A stretch of DNA of 63,493 nt, taken from the NCBI GenBank assembly GCA_029559475.1, contig JAKQBN010000050.1:1-63493 (forward strand), written 5' to 3'. Both the position numbers and the translations under genes were made by a program. This document shows positions 1 through 8,900 of the stretch, piece after piece. This stretch comes from a bacterium (GTDB lineage: Bacteria; UBA4055). Numbering within the stretch: the first letter of the stretch is position 1; every line of letters begins with the position of its first letter. The notes under the pieces are model-generated. The model ran no database searches. It was not told where the DNA came from and saw only the letters and a program-made list of their open reading frames with translations.

Positions 1-1520
1 AGGGAGAGTTTTGCGATCTCTACGCTTTCGTCGTTGATGTCCACACCGTAAAGGTTGTTTTCAAGTATTGCCTTGTCGGTGTCGAACAGGCGCAGGGGAG
101 ATGCTGTTAGTTCTGCTATGATGTCGTCTATGGTTTTGTGTTCCGCGATGAGGAAATTGAGTGCCTGATTTAAGAAAGCTCCGCTTCCGCACGCGGGATC
201 AACTATTTTGAGGGTGATGAGCCATTTTTTGTAGGCTTCAAGTTTGTCGAAGAGTATTTTGCCTTTTTCGGTGAGGAATCCGTTGGCTTTTCTGTATGTG
301 TCGTCAAATTCGATCTGTTCTATGCCGAGTTCGCGCCTTTTTTCGCGGCAGAGTGTTCCGACCGTGTTTTCGACTATGTACTGCGTGATGTATTTGGGCG
401 TGTAATAAACTCCGTCCTTCTTGCGTTTGCTTTTGGCTTTGTCGGTCTTTACGCCTTCGATGGTAGCGGTTATTTCCTCTATCTCCGAGAGTGAGTGTTC
501 AAAGATGTGTCCGAGTATGTTGACATCAATTTCGGTCGCATAGTCATAGGTTGAAAGCTGCCAGAGGTGGTCTCTCAATATGCCGTCGTCGATTTTGATG
601 CTGTCCAGGATCTCATCGGGCAGGAATAATCCTCCGTTGTATGCCGGAATGTTCTCTTTGTGATTTCCCGTGTTCATGTAGCCGAAATACTGCCTGCATA
701 TCTCATAAAGGGGCTTGTATGAGTCCTCGCTTTTTAAGACATCGAACCGCGTGATCATTCTCGATATGGAATTGGGCGGGAGTAATCCTCTGTCCTCGGA
801 GAAAAGGATGAAAAGGTATCTGTCTATGAGCTTTTGGGATTTTTTGAAAAGGGTGAGTTTGTCGTACTGCGGATTGTTCTTTGTCATATCGCCGAAAAGG
901 TTCTTTTTAAAGCTCGAATAATCGCTGTAGAGCTTGCCTGAAACCGTTTCCTCATGGAACTTCGTCTCTTCCTTTAACTTCGCCGGAATGTCGTTAAAAA
1001 TGCTGTCCCTGTTTAAGAGCAGATAAAGAAGCTCAAAATCATCCCTGCTCAGTTCAAATAGATCGAATTCCTCAAAATCAACTTTGTTGTCTATATAGAA
1101 CCTGAGCTTGTGAAAGTTCGATGTGATGACATATTTACAGCCTTCCTGACTGTTCTTGTAGCCGAAAGCCTGTTCGGTCACGCTCCCCATATCCTTCGTT
1201 TTCGTGTCCTTGAGTTCGATCACGGCTGTCACTTTTCCGTCTCTGATGATCGCGCCGTCTGCCTTCTTCGCGTCGGTCTGATTCTTTTTCTCTCTGACGA
1301 GGTCATGCTCTTTGCTGTCGATGTTCAGTTTATAACCCAGAACTTTCACGAACAGGTCTCGCAAGAATCCGTCCTGATATTCCTCTTCCTTAACGGTCCT
1401 GATGATCGCTATCTTTTCGCCTGTGAAAGTGGCTTTATAACTGCCGAAAGCTTTATCTAATGCTGCTTTGTCGAGGTTCTTAAGATATTTATTTATGACC
1501 GATTTCTGAAATAATGCCAA
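1..1520 (-). CDS. Type IIG restriction-modification enzyme (N6-adenine methyltransferase plus nuclease), N-terminal part, cut by the window edge
   Basis: The frame is open from a TTG at 1520 to the left edge of the window, giving 506 codons. A GGAG about 7 nt upstream decides this start. The N-terminus holds a PD-(D/E)xK-type nuclease pattern: Asp88 in ADGAII, then Glu102-Leu-Lys104 in VIELKD. A long helical region follows. Near residues 370-380 comes the methyltransferase motif GVYYTP, and then motif I DPACGSGAF near residue 430, followed by NNLYGVDIND. This order (nuclease, helical linker, gamma-type N6-A methyltransferase) is that of single-chain type IIG enzymes such as the Eco57I family. 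The catalytic NPPY motif and the specificity domain would lie beyond the edge. The truncation is only the window boundary, since no stop interrupts the visible part. A BREX PglX-like protein is a less likely alternative because of the N-terminal nuclease. Confidence 0.85.
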   Translation of the reverse strand, partial: MALFQKSVINKYLKNLDKAALDKAFGSYKATFTGEKIAIIRTVKEEEYQDGFLRDLFVKVLGYKLNIDSKEHDLVREKKNQTDAKKADGAIIRDGKVTAVIELKDTKTKDMGSVTEQAFGYKNSQEGCKYVITSNFHKLRFYIDNKVDFEEFDLFELSRDDFELLYLLLNRDSIFNDIPAKLKEETKFHEETVSGKLYSDYSSFKKNLFGDMTKNNPQYDKLTLFKKSQKLIDRYLFILFSEDRGLLPPNSISRMITRFDVLKSEDSYKPLYEICRQYFGYMNTGNHKENIPAYNGGLFLPDEILDSIKIDDGILRDHLWQLSTYDYATEIDVNILGHIFEHSLSEIEEITATIEGVKTDKAKSKRKKDGVYYTPKYITQYIVENTVGTLCREKRRELGIEQIEFDDTYRKANGFLTEKGKILFDKLEAYKKWLITLKIVDPACGSGAFLNQALNFLIAEHKTIDDIIAELTASPLRLFDTDKAILENNLYGVDINDESVEIAKLS

Positions 1521-1548
1521 TTCGCTTCTCCGGTAAATATTTAAACAG

Positions 1549-1577
1549 AAATTAAGAAATATATAAGATTAATGCAA
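1549..1577 (-). promoter_or_regulatory. Predicted sigma-70 promoter of the type IIG gene
   Basis: On the minus strand TTGCAT (1577-1572) and TAATTT (1554-1549) are separated by 17 bp. The spacing and the -10 form match other promoters in this window. Confidence 0.45.
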
Positions 1578-1678
1578 AAGGGAAAAAGAAAGAATTACAG
1601 TTTGACGAACTATTTAATTAGTAAAAACAAAATATTTTTCGTATATTCTTGTGTTATTGAATAACTCCGGAGCAGCAA

Positions 1679-1879
1679 ATGAACAGCGCGGTATCGCATA
1701 GTTTTAAAGAAGAAAGCATTGAAGCCAAAACTAAATGGTTTAAGAGTCTTTCGATGGAAGAAAGAATTCAGACATTCTGCGATTTTACTGACCTTGCTCT
1801 ATCCATAAATCCCCGTTTAGGAGAAAAGAAAATTGATAAATCAGCTGCAGGGCGTATTCAGGTGCTTAGAAAAGCATGA
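1679..1879 (+). CDS. Small protein encoded before a nucleotidyltransferase (possible antitoxin-like partner)
   Basis: A 66-residue soluble protein with no signal peptide or membrane segment. GGAG at 1669-1672 supports the ATG. It contains a helical, charged stretch (KTKWFKSLSMEERIQTFCDF) followed by a Ser-Ile-Asn-Pro-Arg segment. Its 3' end overlaps the start of the next gene by 47 nt in another frame, so the two are almost certainly co-translated. Small proteins of this kind placed just before a minimal nucleotidyltransferase suggest a two-component module, possibly toxin-antitoxin, but I do not recognise a named family. A weak TATATT at 1642-1647 could serve as the -10 box. Confidence 0.6.
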   Translation: MNSAVSHSFKEESIEAKTKWFKSLSMEERIQTFCDFTDLALSINPRLGEKKIDKSAAGRIQVLRKA

Positions 1880-2276
1880 TGTAAAATATGTCGTGATAGG
1901 CGGTATAGCCTCAATACTTTATGGAGTGCCAAGAACTACATTTGATCTTGATATACTTATTGAAGCTACTTTAGAAAATTCTAAGAAATTATTGAAAGCC
2001 CTCGAGGAATCAGGATTAGGAACTGCCTTACTTACAACATCTGAGAAAATCCTTGAAAACGAAATAACTATATTTCAGGATAGAGTCAGGATCGATGTAC
2101 AGATCAAGACTCCCGGAATAGAATTTGAAACTGCTTGGAAAAACAAAAACACTATCGAATATAAAGGTCAGAAATTCCACCTTCTTTCAAAAGCTGATCT
2201 TATCGCCTCCAAAGAGGCTGCAGGAAGACCTAAAGATCTTGAAGATGTCAGGCTTCTGAAGCTTGATAACGAATGA
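1833..2276 (+). CDS. Minimal nucleotidyltransferase (AbiEii/MNT-like fold)
   Basis: A 147-residue protein starting at TTG 1833, with AGGAG about 9 nt upstream; there is no ATG upstream in frame with a better site. The core motif VIGGIASILYGVPRTTFDLD shows the G-G/S signature followed by an Asp-x-Asp pair (the metal-binding DLD), typical of DNA polymerase-beta-fold nucleotidyltransferases. The C-terminal SKADLIASKEAAGRPKDLED pattern is the usual ending of the small stand-alone AbiEii-like or DUF6036-like proteins. Many such enzymes act as toxins that modify tRNA or proteins, or as antitoxins that adenylylate a HEPN partner. No HEPN protein is adjacent here, only the small overlapping gene upstream. 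The family call is solid; the biological role is inference. Confidence 0.75.
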   Translation: MINQLQGVFRCLEKHDVKYVVIGGIASILYGVPRTTFDLDILIEATLENSKKLLKALEESGLGTALLTTSEKILENEITIFQDRVRIDVQIKTPGIEFETAWKNKNTIEYKGQKFHLLSKADLIASKEAAGRPKDLEDVRLLKLDNE

Positions 2277-2329
2277 AACTTTCCTCAAACAAAATAAAAC
2301 CTAAAGAAAAGTTGATAGAATTTTTATAT

Positions 2330-2358
2330 TTGACGAACTGAATATTTATTATTAAATT
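2330..2358 (+). promoter_or_regulatory. Predicted sigma-70 promoter of the periplasmic TPR gene
   Basis: TTGACG (2330-2335) and TAAATT (2353-2358) are 17 bp apart. GGAG at 2372-2375 then lies 6 nt before the ATG at 2382. Confidence 0.6.
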
Positions 2359-2381
2359 TCCGCGCTTAAATGGAGATAATA

Positions 2382-3575
2382 ATGAAACAGTTCGTGCCTT
2401 TTTTTATACTCGCTTTAATTTTCACGCTCAATGCGCAGAATTCAGTTCTGCTTGAAAACAACATAATTTCGCTTGAAGCTGAAGGTACGGCCATAATCGG
2501 CAACGGGATAACCGTCGAAGATGCGAAAGTTTTCGCGATTAACGATGCAAAGAGAAACGCTCTGGAGCAGGTGGGTACTTATCTTGAATCGAATACGACA
2601 GCCTTAAATTATATCATCACAAAGGACGAAATTAAAACTTTTACAGGCAGCGTTCTCAAAGCCGATGTGCTTAAGACCGAGAATGCCCTGCTCGAAGGTT
2701 CATTCGCGCTCAAAGTGAATATCAAAGTGACGGTGGATACCGGGCTTCTGAATAAAAGAATAGATGAAGTCAGGAACGACTATCAGCTTAAAAAACAGCT
2801 TGAAAACGAAAGAAAAAGGGTGGAAGAGCTGACCAGACAGGTAGCAGAACTTCAGAAGAATCAGAATGCGGGAAAAGATGACGGAAAAAAGATATCGGAC
2901 AGGATGAGGGCATCGGAGCTTTTCAAGAAAGGACAGACTGAATCCGATCCTGATAAGATGATAGAAATATTTACTCAAGCTCTGACTCTTGATCCCGGTT
3001 ATGCCGAGCCTTATTTATGGAGAGGATACGCATACACTCTTAAAAAAGATTACGATCAGGCATTTCGCGACTACGGTAAAGCGATAGAAATTCAGCCTGC
3101 CGAAGGAAATAATTACAGAACAAGGGGATATGCTTATCTTGATCTTAAAGAAGATCTGAAGGCGGCTGAGGATTTTTCAAAGGCGGCAGAACTCGGGAAC
3201 AGCACCGCCATGATGTACGCCGAAGCAACGAGGATCTATTATGAAAAAGGCATGTTCGACAAAGCAGTTGAATTGAATACCGGCGCAATAAAGAAAAGCC
3301 CGAACGATGCAGGCCATTATGTTAAAAGAGGTTATTCATATCTTGGAATGAAAAATTACGAAAAAGCGCTGTCGGATTTTGATCAGGCTGTAAAACTTAA
3401 TCCCGCATATCCTGACGGATACAGGGGAAGGGCAGAGACATATTCTTACCTGAACAGGATCAAAGATACCGTTGACGATATAAACGAATACCTCAGACTT
3501 GGCGGCGGAAAGAATCCGGATGCGGAAGACTTGAGAAAATACATCAGAGAAAAAGGTTTCGAACCCAAGTACTAG
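2382..3575 (+). CDS. Secreted LPP20/FlgT-N-like domain protein with TPR repeats
   Basis: About 397 residues. I prefer the ATG at 2382 to the one at 2370 because GGAG at 2372-2375 is correctly spaced from the later one and overlaps the earlier. A signal peptide (MKQFVPFFILALIFTLNAQ) precedes a domain of about 110 residues with the pattern VEDAKVFAINDAKRNALEQVG, a Thr-rich turn and a repeated valine strand ending in VNIKVTVDTGLL. This resembles the LPP20 or FlgT N-terminal fold. A coiled coil (about residues 125-160) leads into TPR repeats, for example AYTLKKDYDQAFRDYGKAIE. It probably works in the periplasm or at the outer membrane as a protein-interaction scaffold. It is transcribed from its own promoter and followed by an independent promoter. 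The partner is unknown. Confidence 0.75.
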   Translation: MKQFVPFFILALIFTLNAQNSVLLENNIISLEAEGTAIIGNGITVEDAKVFAINDAKRNALEQVGTYLESNTTALNYIITKDEIKTFTGSVLKADVLKTENALLEGSFALKVNIKVTVDTGLLNKRIDEVRNDYQLKKQLENERKRVEELTRQVAELQKNQNAGKDDGKKISDRMRASELFKKGQTESDPDKMIEIFTQALTLDPGYAEPYLWRGYAYTLKKDYDQAFRDYGKAIEIQPAEGNNYRTRGYAYLDLKEDLKAAEDFSKAAELGNSTAMMYAEATRIYYEKGMFDKAVELNTGAIKKSPNDAGHYVKRGYSYLGMKNYEKALSDFDQAVKLNPAYPDGYRGRAETYSYLNRIKDTVDDINEYLRLGGGKNPDAEDLRKYIREKGFEPKY

Positions 3576-3600
3576 AACTTACTTTCAATTATTTTTTTAA

Positions 3601-3669
3601 TTTGACTATATTTATTTTATTTTGTAAGATTAGTCTATTATAAACGGAGTTTAGAATGAAAAAGTTTAT
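3601..3669 (+). repeat. Duplicated promoter/leader/start block, copy 1
   Basis: These 69 bp match 10696-10764 at 63 positions by my count. The block covers the -35, the -10, the whole 5' leader with its GGAG, the ATG and the first codons (MKKF) of two FG-GAP genes. Such similarity over non-coding DNA indicates recent duplication or gene conversion. Confidence 0.85.
3602..3630 (+). promoter_or_regulatory. Predicted sigma-70 promoter of the first FG-GAP gene
   Basis: TTGACT (3602-3607), 17 bp, TAAGAT (3625-3630). The same arrangement is conserved at 10697-10725, which supports function. Confidence 0.7.
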
Positions 3670-5791
3670 TGTGAGTTTAATGTTTATTATAAACCTTATT
3701 TGCGCACAGACGGTGACTGACAGCCTGTTCGCGCATTATCATTTAAGCGGAAACACTGTCGAGATCACATTCACAGATATAACCGCTGCGATACAGGGAA
3801 CTGAGAACGGTTCCGTAGCTTACGGCGATTATGACAGCGACGGCGATCTTGATATTCTCGTTACTGGCGATACAGGTACGGGATATATTTCAACGATCTA
3901 CAGGAACGATAACGGGGTCTTTACCGCCATAAATGATGGGCTGCCCGGAACCGCTTTCGGATCAGCCGAATGGGGAGATTATGACAATGACGGTGATCTT
4001 GACATTCTGTTAACAGGAATGACAGATTCAGAAATTATATCTGCTGTTTACAAAAACGAAGGTAGCGGCATCTTCACCGATATCAACGCGCCGCTTTTAG
4101 GTATGCGCTACGGATGCGCAACATGGGGTGATAATGATAACGACGGCGATCTTGATATTCTGATGTCCGGCGAACATGATTATTCTCCTGAGTTAAGACT
4201 CTACAGTAATCTTGGCGATAATACATTTGCAGAGATCGCACTGTTTTTTTCAGATGCTGTTCCGCTGTTCAGAAACAGCTCTCTCAAATGGACAGATTAC
4301 GATAAAGATTCGGACCTGGATATCATTATTACAGGCGCAACATGGGATGTTGAAAATGCGTTCATCTACAGAAATGACGGATGGATTTTCACCAATATTT
4401 ATGCCGGGCTGACGGGAGTCTGCTACAGCTCTGTTGATTGCGCCGATTATGACAGCGACGGCGATACGGATATTATTATTACCGGCAGCGACTTTTCATC
4501 GACAGTTTTTACATCAAAAATATACCGTAATGACGGATATGATGTTTTTACGGATATCAGTGCGGGACTTATAGGAGTTCATAGAGGCTCGGGCCGATGG
4601 GGAGATTATGACAATGACGGCGATCCGGATGTGCTGATAAGCGGGTACGACGGAGCGGCTCCTCTGACAAAACTGTATAGAAACGAAGGCGGTGATGTTT
4701 TTACGGAAGCATCCGTTGCGGTACCGCATGTAATGTACGGTTCAGCTTCATGGTTCGACCATGACAACGACAACGATCTTGATATCTTCCTGAACGGTAC
4801 GGCTGCTTCAAAAAGTAAAGTTTCAGGCATCTACTCCAACAATACTCTTGTTAAGAACACAAAACCTTTACCGCCTTCAGTATTAAATGTTAATTTCACA
4901 TGGCAGAATACGTTCGCGACATGGAACGGGGCATCCGATTCGGAGACTCTACAGCCCGGTCTTTCATATAATATTGAGCTTATGCTGAACGGTAAAACAA
5001 TTAGAACCTCTTCATCCGATACTGCGAACGGTTACAGAAGAATTACCGGAACCGGGAATCTGGGTCAAAATCAGATGAGCTACAATATATTACCTTTAAA
5101 ACTTCCTCTGCTTCCTATGGAGGAAGCTAAAAATATCGTGACGAAAATACAATCTGTTGACAACTGTTACGCAGGATCAATGTTCGCAGTATCGGACACT
5201 ACCTTTGTTTCAGATACGCTTGAAGTCAGCTCCAAGAACATCATGCTGCCTTCGGATTATCTATCATGGGAATATGTGTATCCTGATTCTATACTGAATT
5301 ATCAGGTTCAGATAGATGATAATGCGAATTTCGACAGCCCGTTGAACGAAACGGTATCGTTACCTTCAAAAAAGATCACTCAAAGCGGTAAAGCGCTCTT
5401 TTTTAACCTTGCTCTGAATGAACTGACAAATTTCGACAGTCTATTAAACAATGAAATTTATTACTGGAGAGTGAAACCTGTTTATAAAAACAGCAAAAGA
5501 GTAACGAATTTTACAGGGAACTCCCTCAGCTTTATTTACGATCCGATCTATTCCGCACCTTCGCCAGTCTCAATATCTGTTGAAGGCAACTATGTGACTT
5601 TGACGTGGGGGATAGGTAAAGAGGCTGGAAAGGGATTGTTATACAATATTTATTCAAGCGATGATCCCTACGCTGTATTCCCGGCTGGCTGGACACTTCT
5701 GATCTCGAACCTGAACGCTACAGAATGGACGGTCAGGTCAACTGCAGCCAAGAAATTCTACTGCGTGACCGCTGGAGGTGCGGGAAAATAA
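3656..5791 (+). CDS. Secreted FG-GAP/VCBS repeat protein with Fn3-like tail
   Basis: 711 residues with a signal peptide (MKKFIVSLMFIINLICAQ). Seven FG-GAP repeats occupy residues about 40-395. Each carries a calcium-binding DxDxDGDxD loop such as DYDSDGDLDI; the fourth (DYDKDSDLDI) and last (DHDNDNDLDI) are degenerate. A beta-sandwich, Fn3-like tail of about 300 residues follows. It ends in a block (YSAPSPVSISVEGNYVTLTW to KKFYCVTAGGAGK) shared with two neighbours. FG-GAP repeats fold as a beta-propeller typical of extracellular adhesion proteins. The common C-terminal block may be a surface-attachment or secretion signal, which is inference. This protein aligns repeat by repeat with the second half of the gene at 13740-17525. 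Confidence 0.85.
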   Translation: MKKFIVSLMFIINLICAQTVTDSLFAHYHLSGNTVEITFTDITAAIQGTENGSVAYGDYDSDGDLDILVTGDTGTGYISTIYRNDNGVFTAINDGLPGTAFGSAEWGDYDNDGDLDILLTGMTDSEIISAVYKNEGSGIFTDINAPLLGMRYGCATWGDNDNDGDLDILMSGEHDYSPELRLYSNLGDNTFAEIALFFSDAVPLFRNSSLKWTDYDKDSDLDIIITGATWDVENAFIYRNDGWIFTNIYAGLTGVCYSSVDCADYDSDGDTDIIITGSDFSSTVFTSKIYRNDGYDVFTDISAGLIGVHRGSGRWGDYDNDGDPDVLISGYDGAAPLTKLYRNEGGDVFTEASVAVPHVMYGSASWFDHDNDNDLDIFLNGTAASKSKVSGIYSNNTLVKNTKPLPPSVLNVNFTWQNTFATWNGASDSETLQPGLSYNIELMLNGKTIRTSSSDTANGYRRITGTGNLGQNQMSYNILPLKLPLLPMEEAKNIVTKIQSVDNCYAGSMFAVSDTTFVSDTLEVSSKNIMLPSDYLSWEYVYPDSILNYQVQIDDNANFDSPLNETVSLPSKKITQSGKALFFNLALNELTNFDSLLNNEIYYWRVKPVYKNSKRVTNFTGNSLSFIYDPIYSAPSPVSISVEGNYVTLTWGIGKEAGKGLLYNIYSSDDPYAVFPAGWTLLISNLNATEWTVRSTAAKKFYCVTAGGAGK

Positions 5792-5911
5792 TTACTTCCA
5801 AAATAGATCTACAAAGATTTAATAATTTTAGTAGCTTTATTTCAATTTAGTCGTTATTTTAGGAACGGTTATTGTGTAATTTATAACTATAATTTAAAAA
5901 TAGAGGGAATC

Positions 5912-8900
5912 ATGGGAACAACAAGGCAGTTCATCACAACGATGTTAATATCCGTCATACTTTTATCAGGCAGTTTGTTCGCAACAGCACTTAATGAAAG
6001 TTTTACCGGTACGGCTTTTCCTCCTGCGGGATGGTCGGTAGTGAATAACGGAGATACCAACGGATGGTACCGTTATCAGGGAACAGGGGCACATAGCGGC
6101 GGTAGCTGTGCATTTATCAATTATTCTACAGCTGCGCACGATGACTGGCTGATCAGTCCTCAGCTGTCACCTAAGACCGGTGATGTTACATTCAGTTTCT
6201 GGGCAAGAAGCGTCAGCTCTTATTATTTTGACAGATTTAATGTAAAGCTGTCTATAGGCGGAAATGTTACCACCGACTTTACAGTAACTTTAGCTTCAAA
6301 CATTCAATCAACAGCCGGATGGACACAATATACATATAATCTTTCAGCCTATGCCGGTCAAAAAGTACATATCGCCGTTCAGGCAATTTCTACGAATATG
6401 TCAGGGCTGCTGCTCGATGATGTGGCCGGTCCTTCAATGACAGGTTTTGAAGGTTTTGAAACCGGCGATCTCTCTGCCTTCGACTGGAATAATTCTTATC
6501 CAATCCCGTGGACTGTACAAAGTTCGGAGAAATATTCCGGGTCTTATGCGGCTCAATCCGGTGCTTTGGCAAATGACTATGAAAGATCTACGATCAGTAT
6601 TTCAGTTACCGGATCTTCAGCAGGATACATTTCTTTTGTTAGGAAAGTAAGCGGTGATTCGGGATATTATTTTGCTTTCGCTATAGACGGAGCGTATGCA
6701 GGCGGTATAATGACCGGAGATGATACATGGACTCAGCAGAGCTATTATGTCGGGTCGGGCGATCATACATTCGAGTGGTTCTTACTAAGGACTGAATCGG
6801 GCGGCAGCGGTACCGCATGGCTGGATAACATCGTCTTTCCGCCGAAAATCTACGGTACTGATACAAATCCTTTTCTTATATATACACCTTCGGATCTGAA
6901 CTATGTTCGAAACTGTCTCGGTACGGCCTATGCGGGTAAATACTTTAAATTGATGAATGATATTGACCTGACTGCCTATCTTGCGCCTGGCGGCGAAGGT
7001 TATGCGGCATGGGGTACGAACGGATGGCTTCCGATAGGCAACGGATCGAACTATTTCTACGGTATTTTTGACGGCAACAATTATACAATATCGAACCTAA
7101 GATGTGCTTATTACGGAACCTATCACGGTCTTTTCGGAGTTACAGGCACCGGAAGTGCAATTGAGAATGTAGTTATGAGCAGCAACTGTTTCATTCTTGG
7201 TGATGCGGACACCGGATCAATTGTCGGGCATAATAAAGGGACTGTAAGAAAATGCAGATCCGCAGCTACCGTAAATATCGGTAATGCTACTACGGGCGGA
7301 GGAATTGTCGGCAACAACAATGCCGGAAGAACTACCAACTGTAGCTTTACGGGTACTATAACAAGATCCGGAAGCGGTGTATCATGCAACGGTATCGGCG
7401 GGATCGCCGGCCGAAACGAGACAGGAGCTGTGATCGACAGCTGTTACTCAACCGGAAGTGTTACGGGAAATACATGGAATGGAGGTCTTGTCGGCTGGAA
7501 CAACGGCACGATCAATAAGTGCTGGACAGCCGGAAGCATTACCGGAGCGGAGAATTCACAGGGCGGATTGGTCGGGCAGAATCAGGGGAACATAAACAAT
7601 TCATATTCATTTGCGTCTGTAAGCGGTGCTCATTTCATAGGCGGTCTGGTCGGAAATATAGGCGCAGGAACGATCACGAACTGCTATGCAACCGGACTCG
7701 TTACAGGAGGTCAGAAAGGAGGGCTCTGCGGTTATTCGACAGGCACGGTGAATAATTCCTACTGGGATAAACAGACAACCGGACTGACGACTTCATACGG
7801 TTCTGCGGATACTTACGGCAAAACGACCGCTGAAATGAAGATTCAGACCACTTTTTCAGGCTGGGATTTCACAACCGAACCGGTCTGGCATATTACAGCG
7901 CAGAACTCGGGATACCCTCATCTTTCATGGCAGCTGATCCCGCCTGCTGCAGTGACAGCCGTTCCGGCGACAGACATAACAGCTACAAGCTTTACAGCGA
8001 ACTGGAATTCAGCTGATGATGCGGTCGGATATTATATTGATATATCAAATTATAATAACTTTTCGAACTTTGTACCGGGCTACAACGGTTATGATGCCGG
8101 AAATGTTACTTCATTAAGCGTTACCGGACTTGATCCGGTGAGTACCTATTATTACCGCGTAAGAGCTTATAATACTGCCGGAATAGGCATTAATTCAAAT
8201 ATAATATCGCCTGCAATGCCTGCTTTTGACGGAAGCGGAACAGAACCTGATCCGTTTAGAATATATACCTCCGCACAGTTAAGCGCGGTAAGAAATTATC
8301 TCGGAAGCGCTAACGCGGACAAATACTTTCAGGTGATGAACGCCATTGATCTGGCGGCTTACCTTTCATCCGGCGCAGGATACAACAACGGATATTTCTG
8401 GCTTCCTATCGGAGACGCGGCAAATCCGTTCTGCGGAAAGTTCAAAGGCGGCTACAATATGATCTCCTCACTGAAGATAAACAGAGCGGCAACGGATTAC
8501 TCAGGTCTGTTCGGCTATGCAGGAACCGGATCGGCGCTGGAAGGCATCTTTATTCAGATCGATCCTGCAGGATCAGTGAAGGGAAAGAACTATACGGGTG
8601 GTCTTGCCGGATACGCTGAAGGCGGTACGATAAGCATGTGTTATGTTGAAGGAACTGTTATAGGAAGCATCAACGGCACCGGCGGACTCGTGGGGATTTA
8701 CGGAGAAAACGGTAAAATATCACAATGTCAGACTATCGGTAACGTAAATGGAGCCAACAGTTATACCGGAGGTCTAGTCGGAGAAAGCAGCAGCGAAATT
8801 ACAATATGTTATTCATCATGCGCAGTTAACGGCGATTATTATACGGGCGGCCTTGTCGGAAGCAACCGCAGTCCGGTTGACATCAGCTGCAGTACCGCTG

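Noticed and set aside
1-1520. Truncated or pseudogenised restriction enzyme
   Set aside because: The frame is open to the window edge with intact motifs; the missing part is simply outside the window.
1602-1625. TTGACG at 1602 as -35 of the small-protein gene
   Set aside because: No acceptable -10 lies 16-18 bp downstream (AAACAA); a weak TATATT further on fits no -35.
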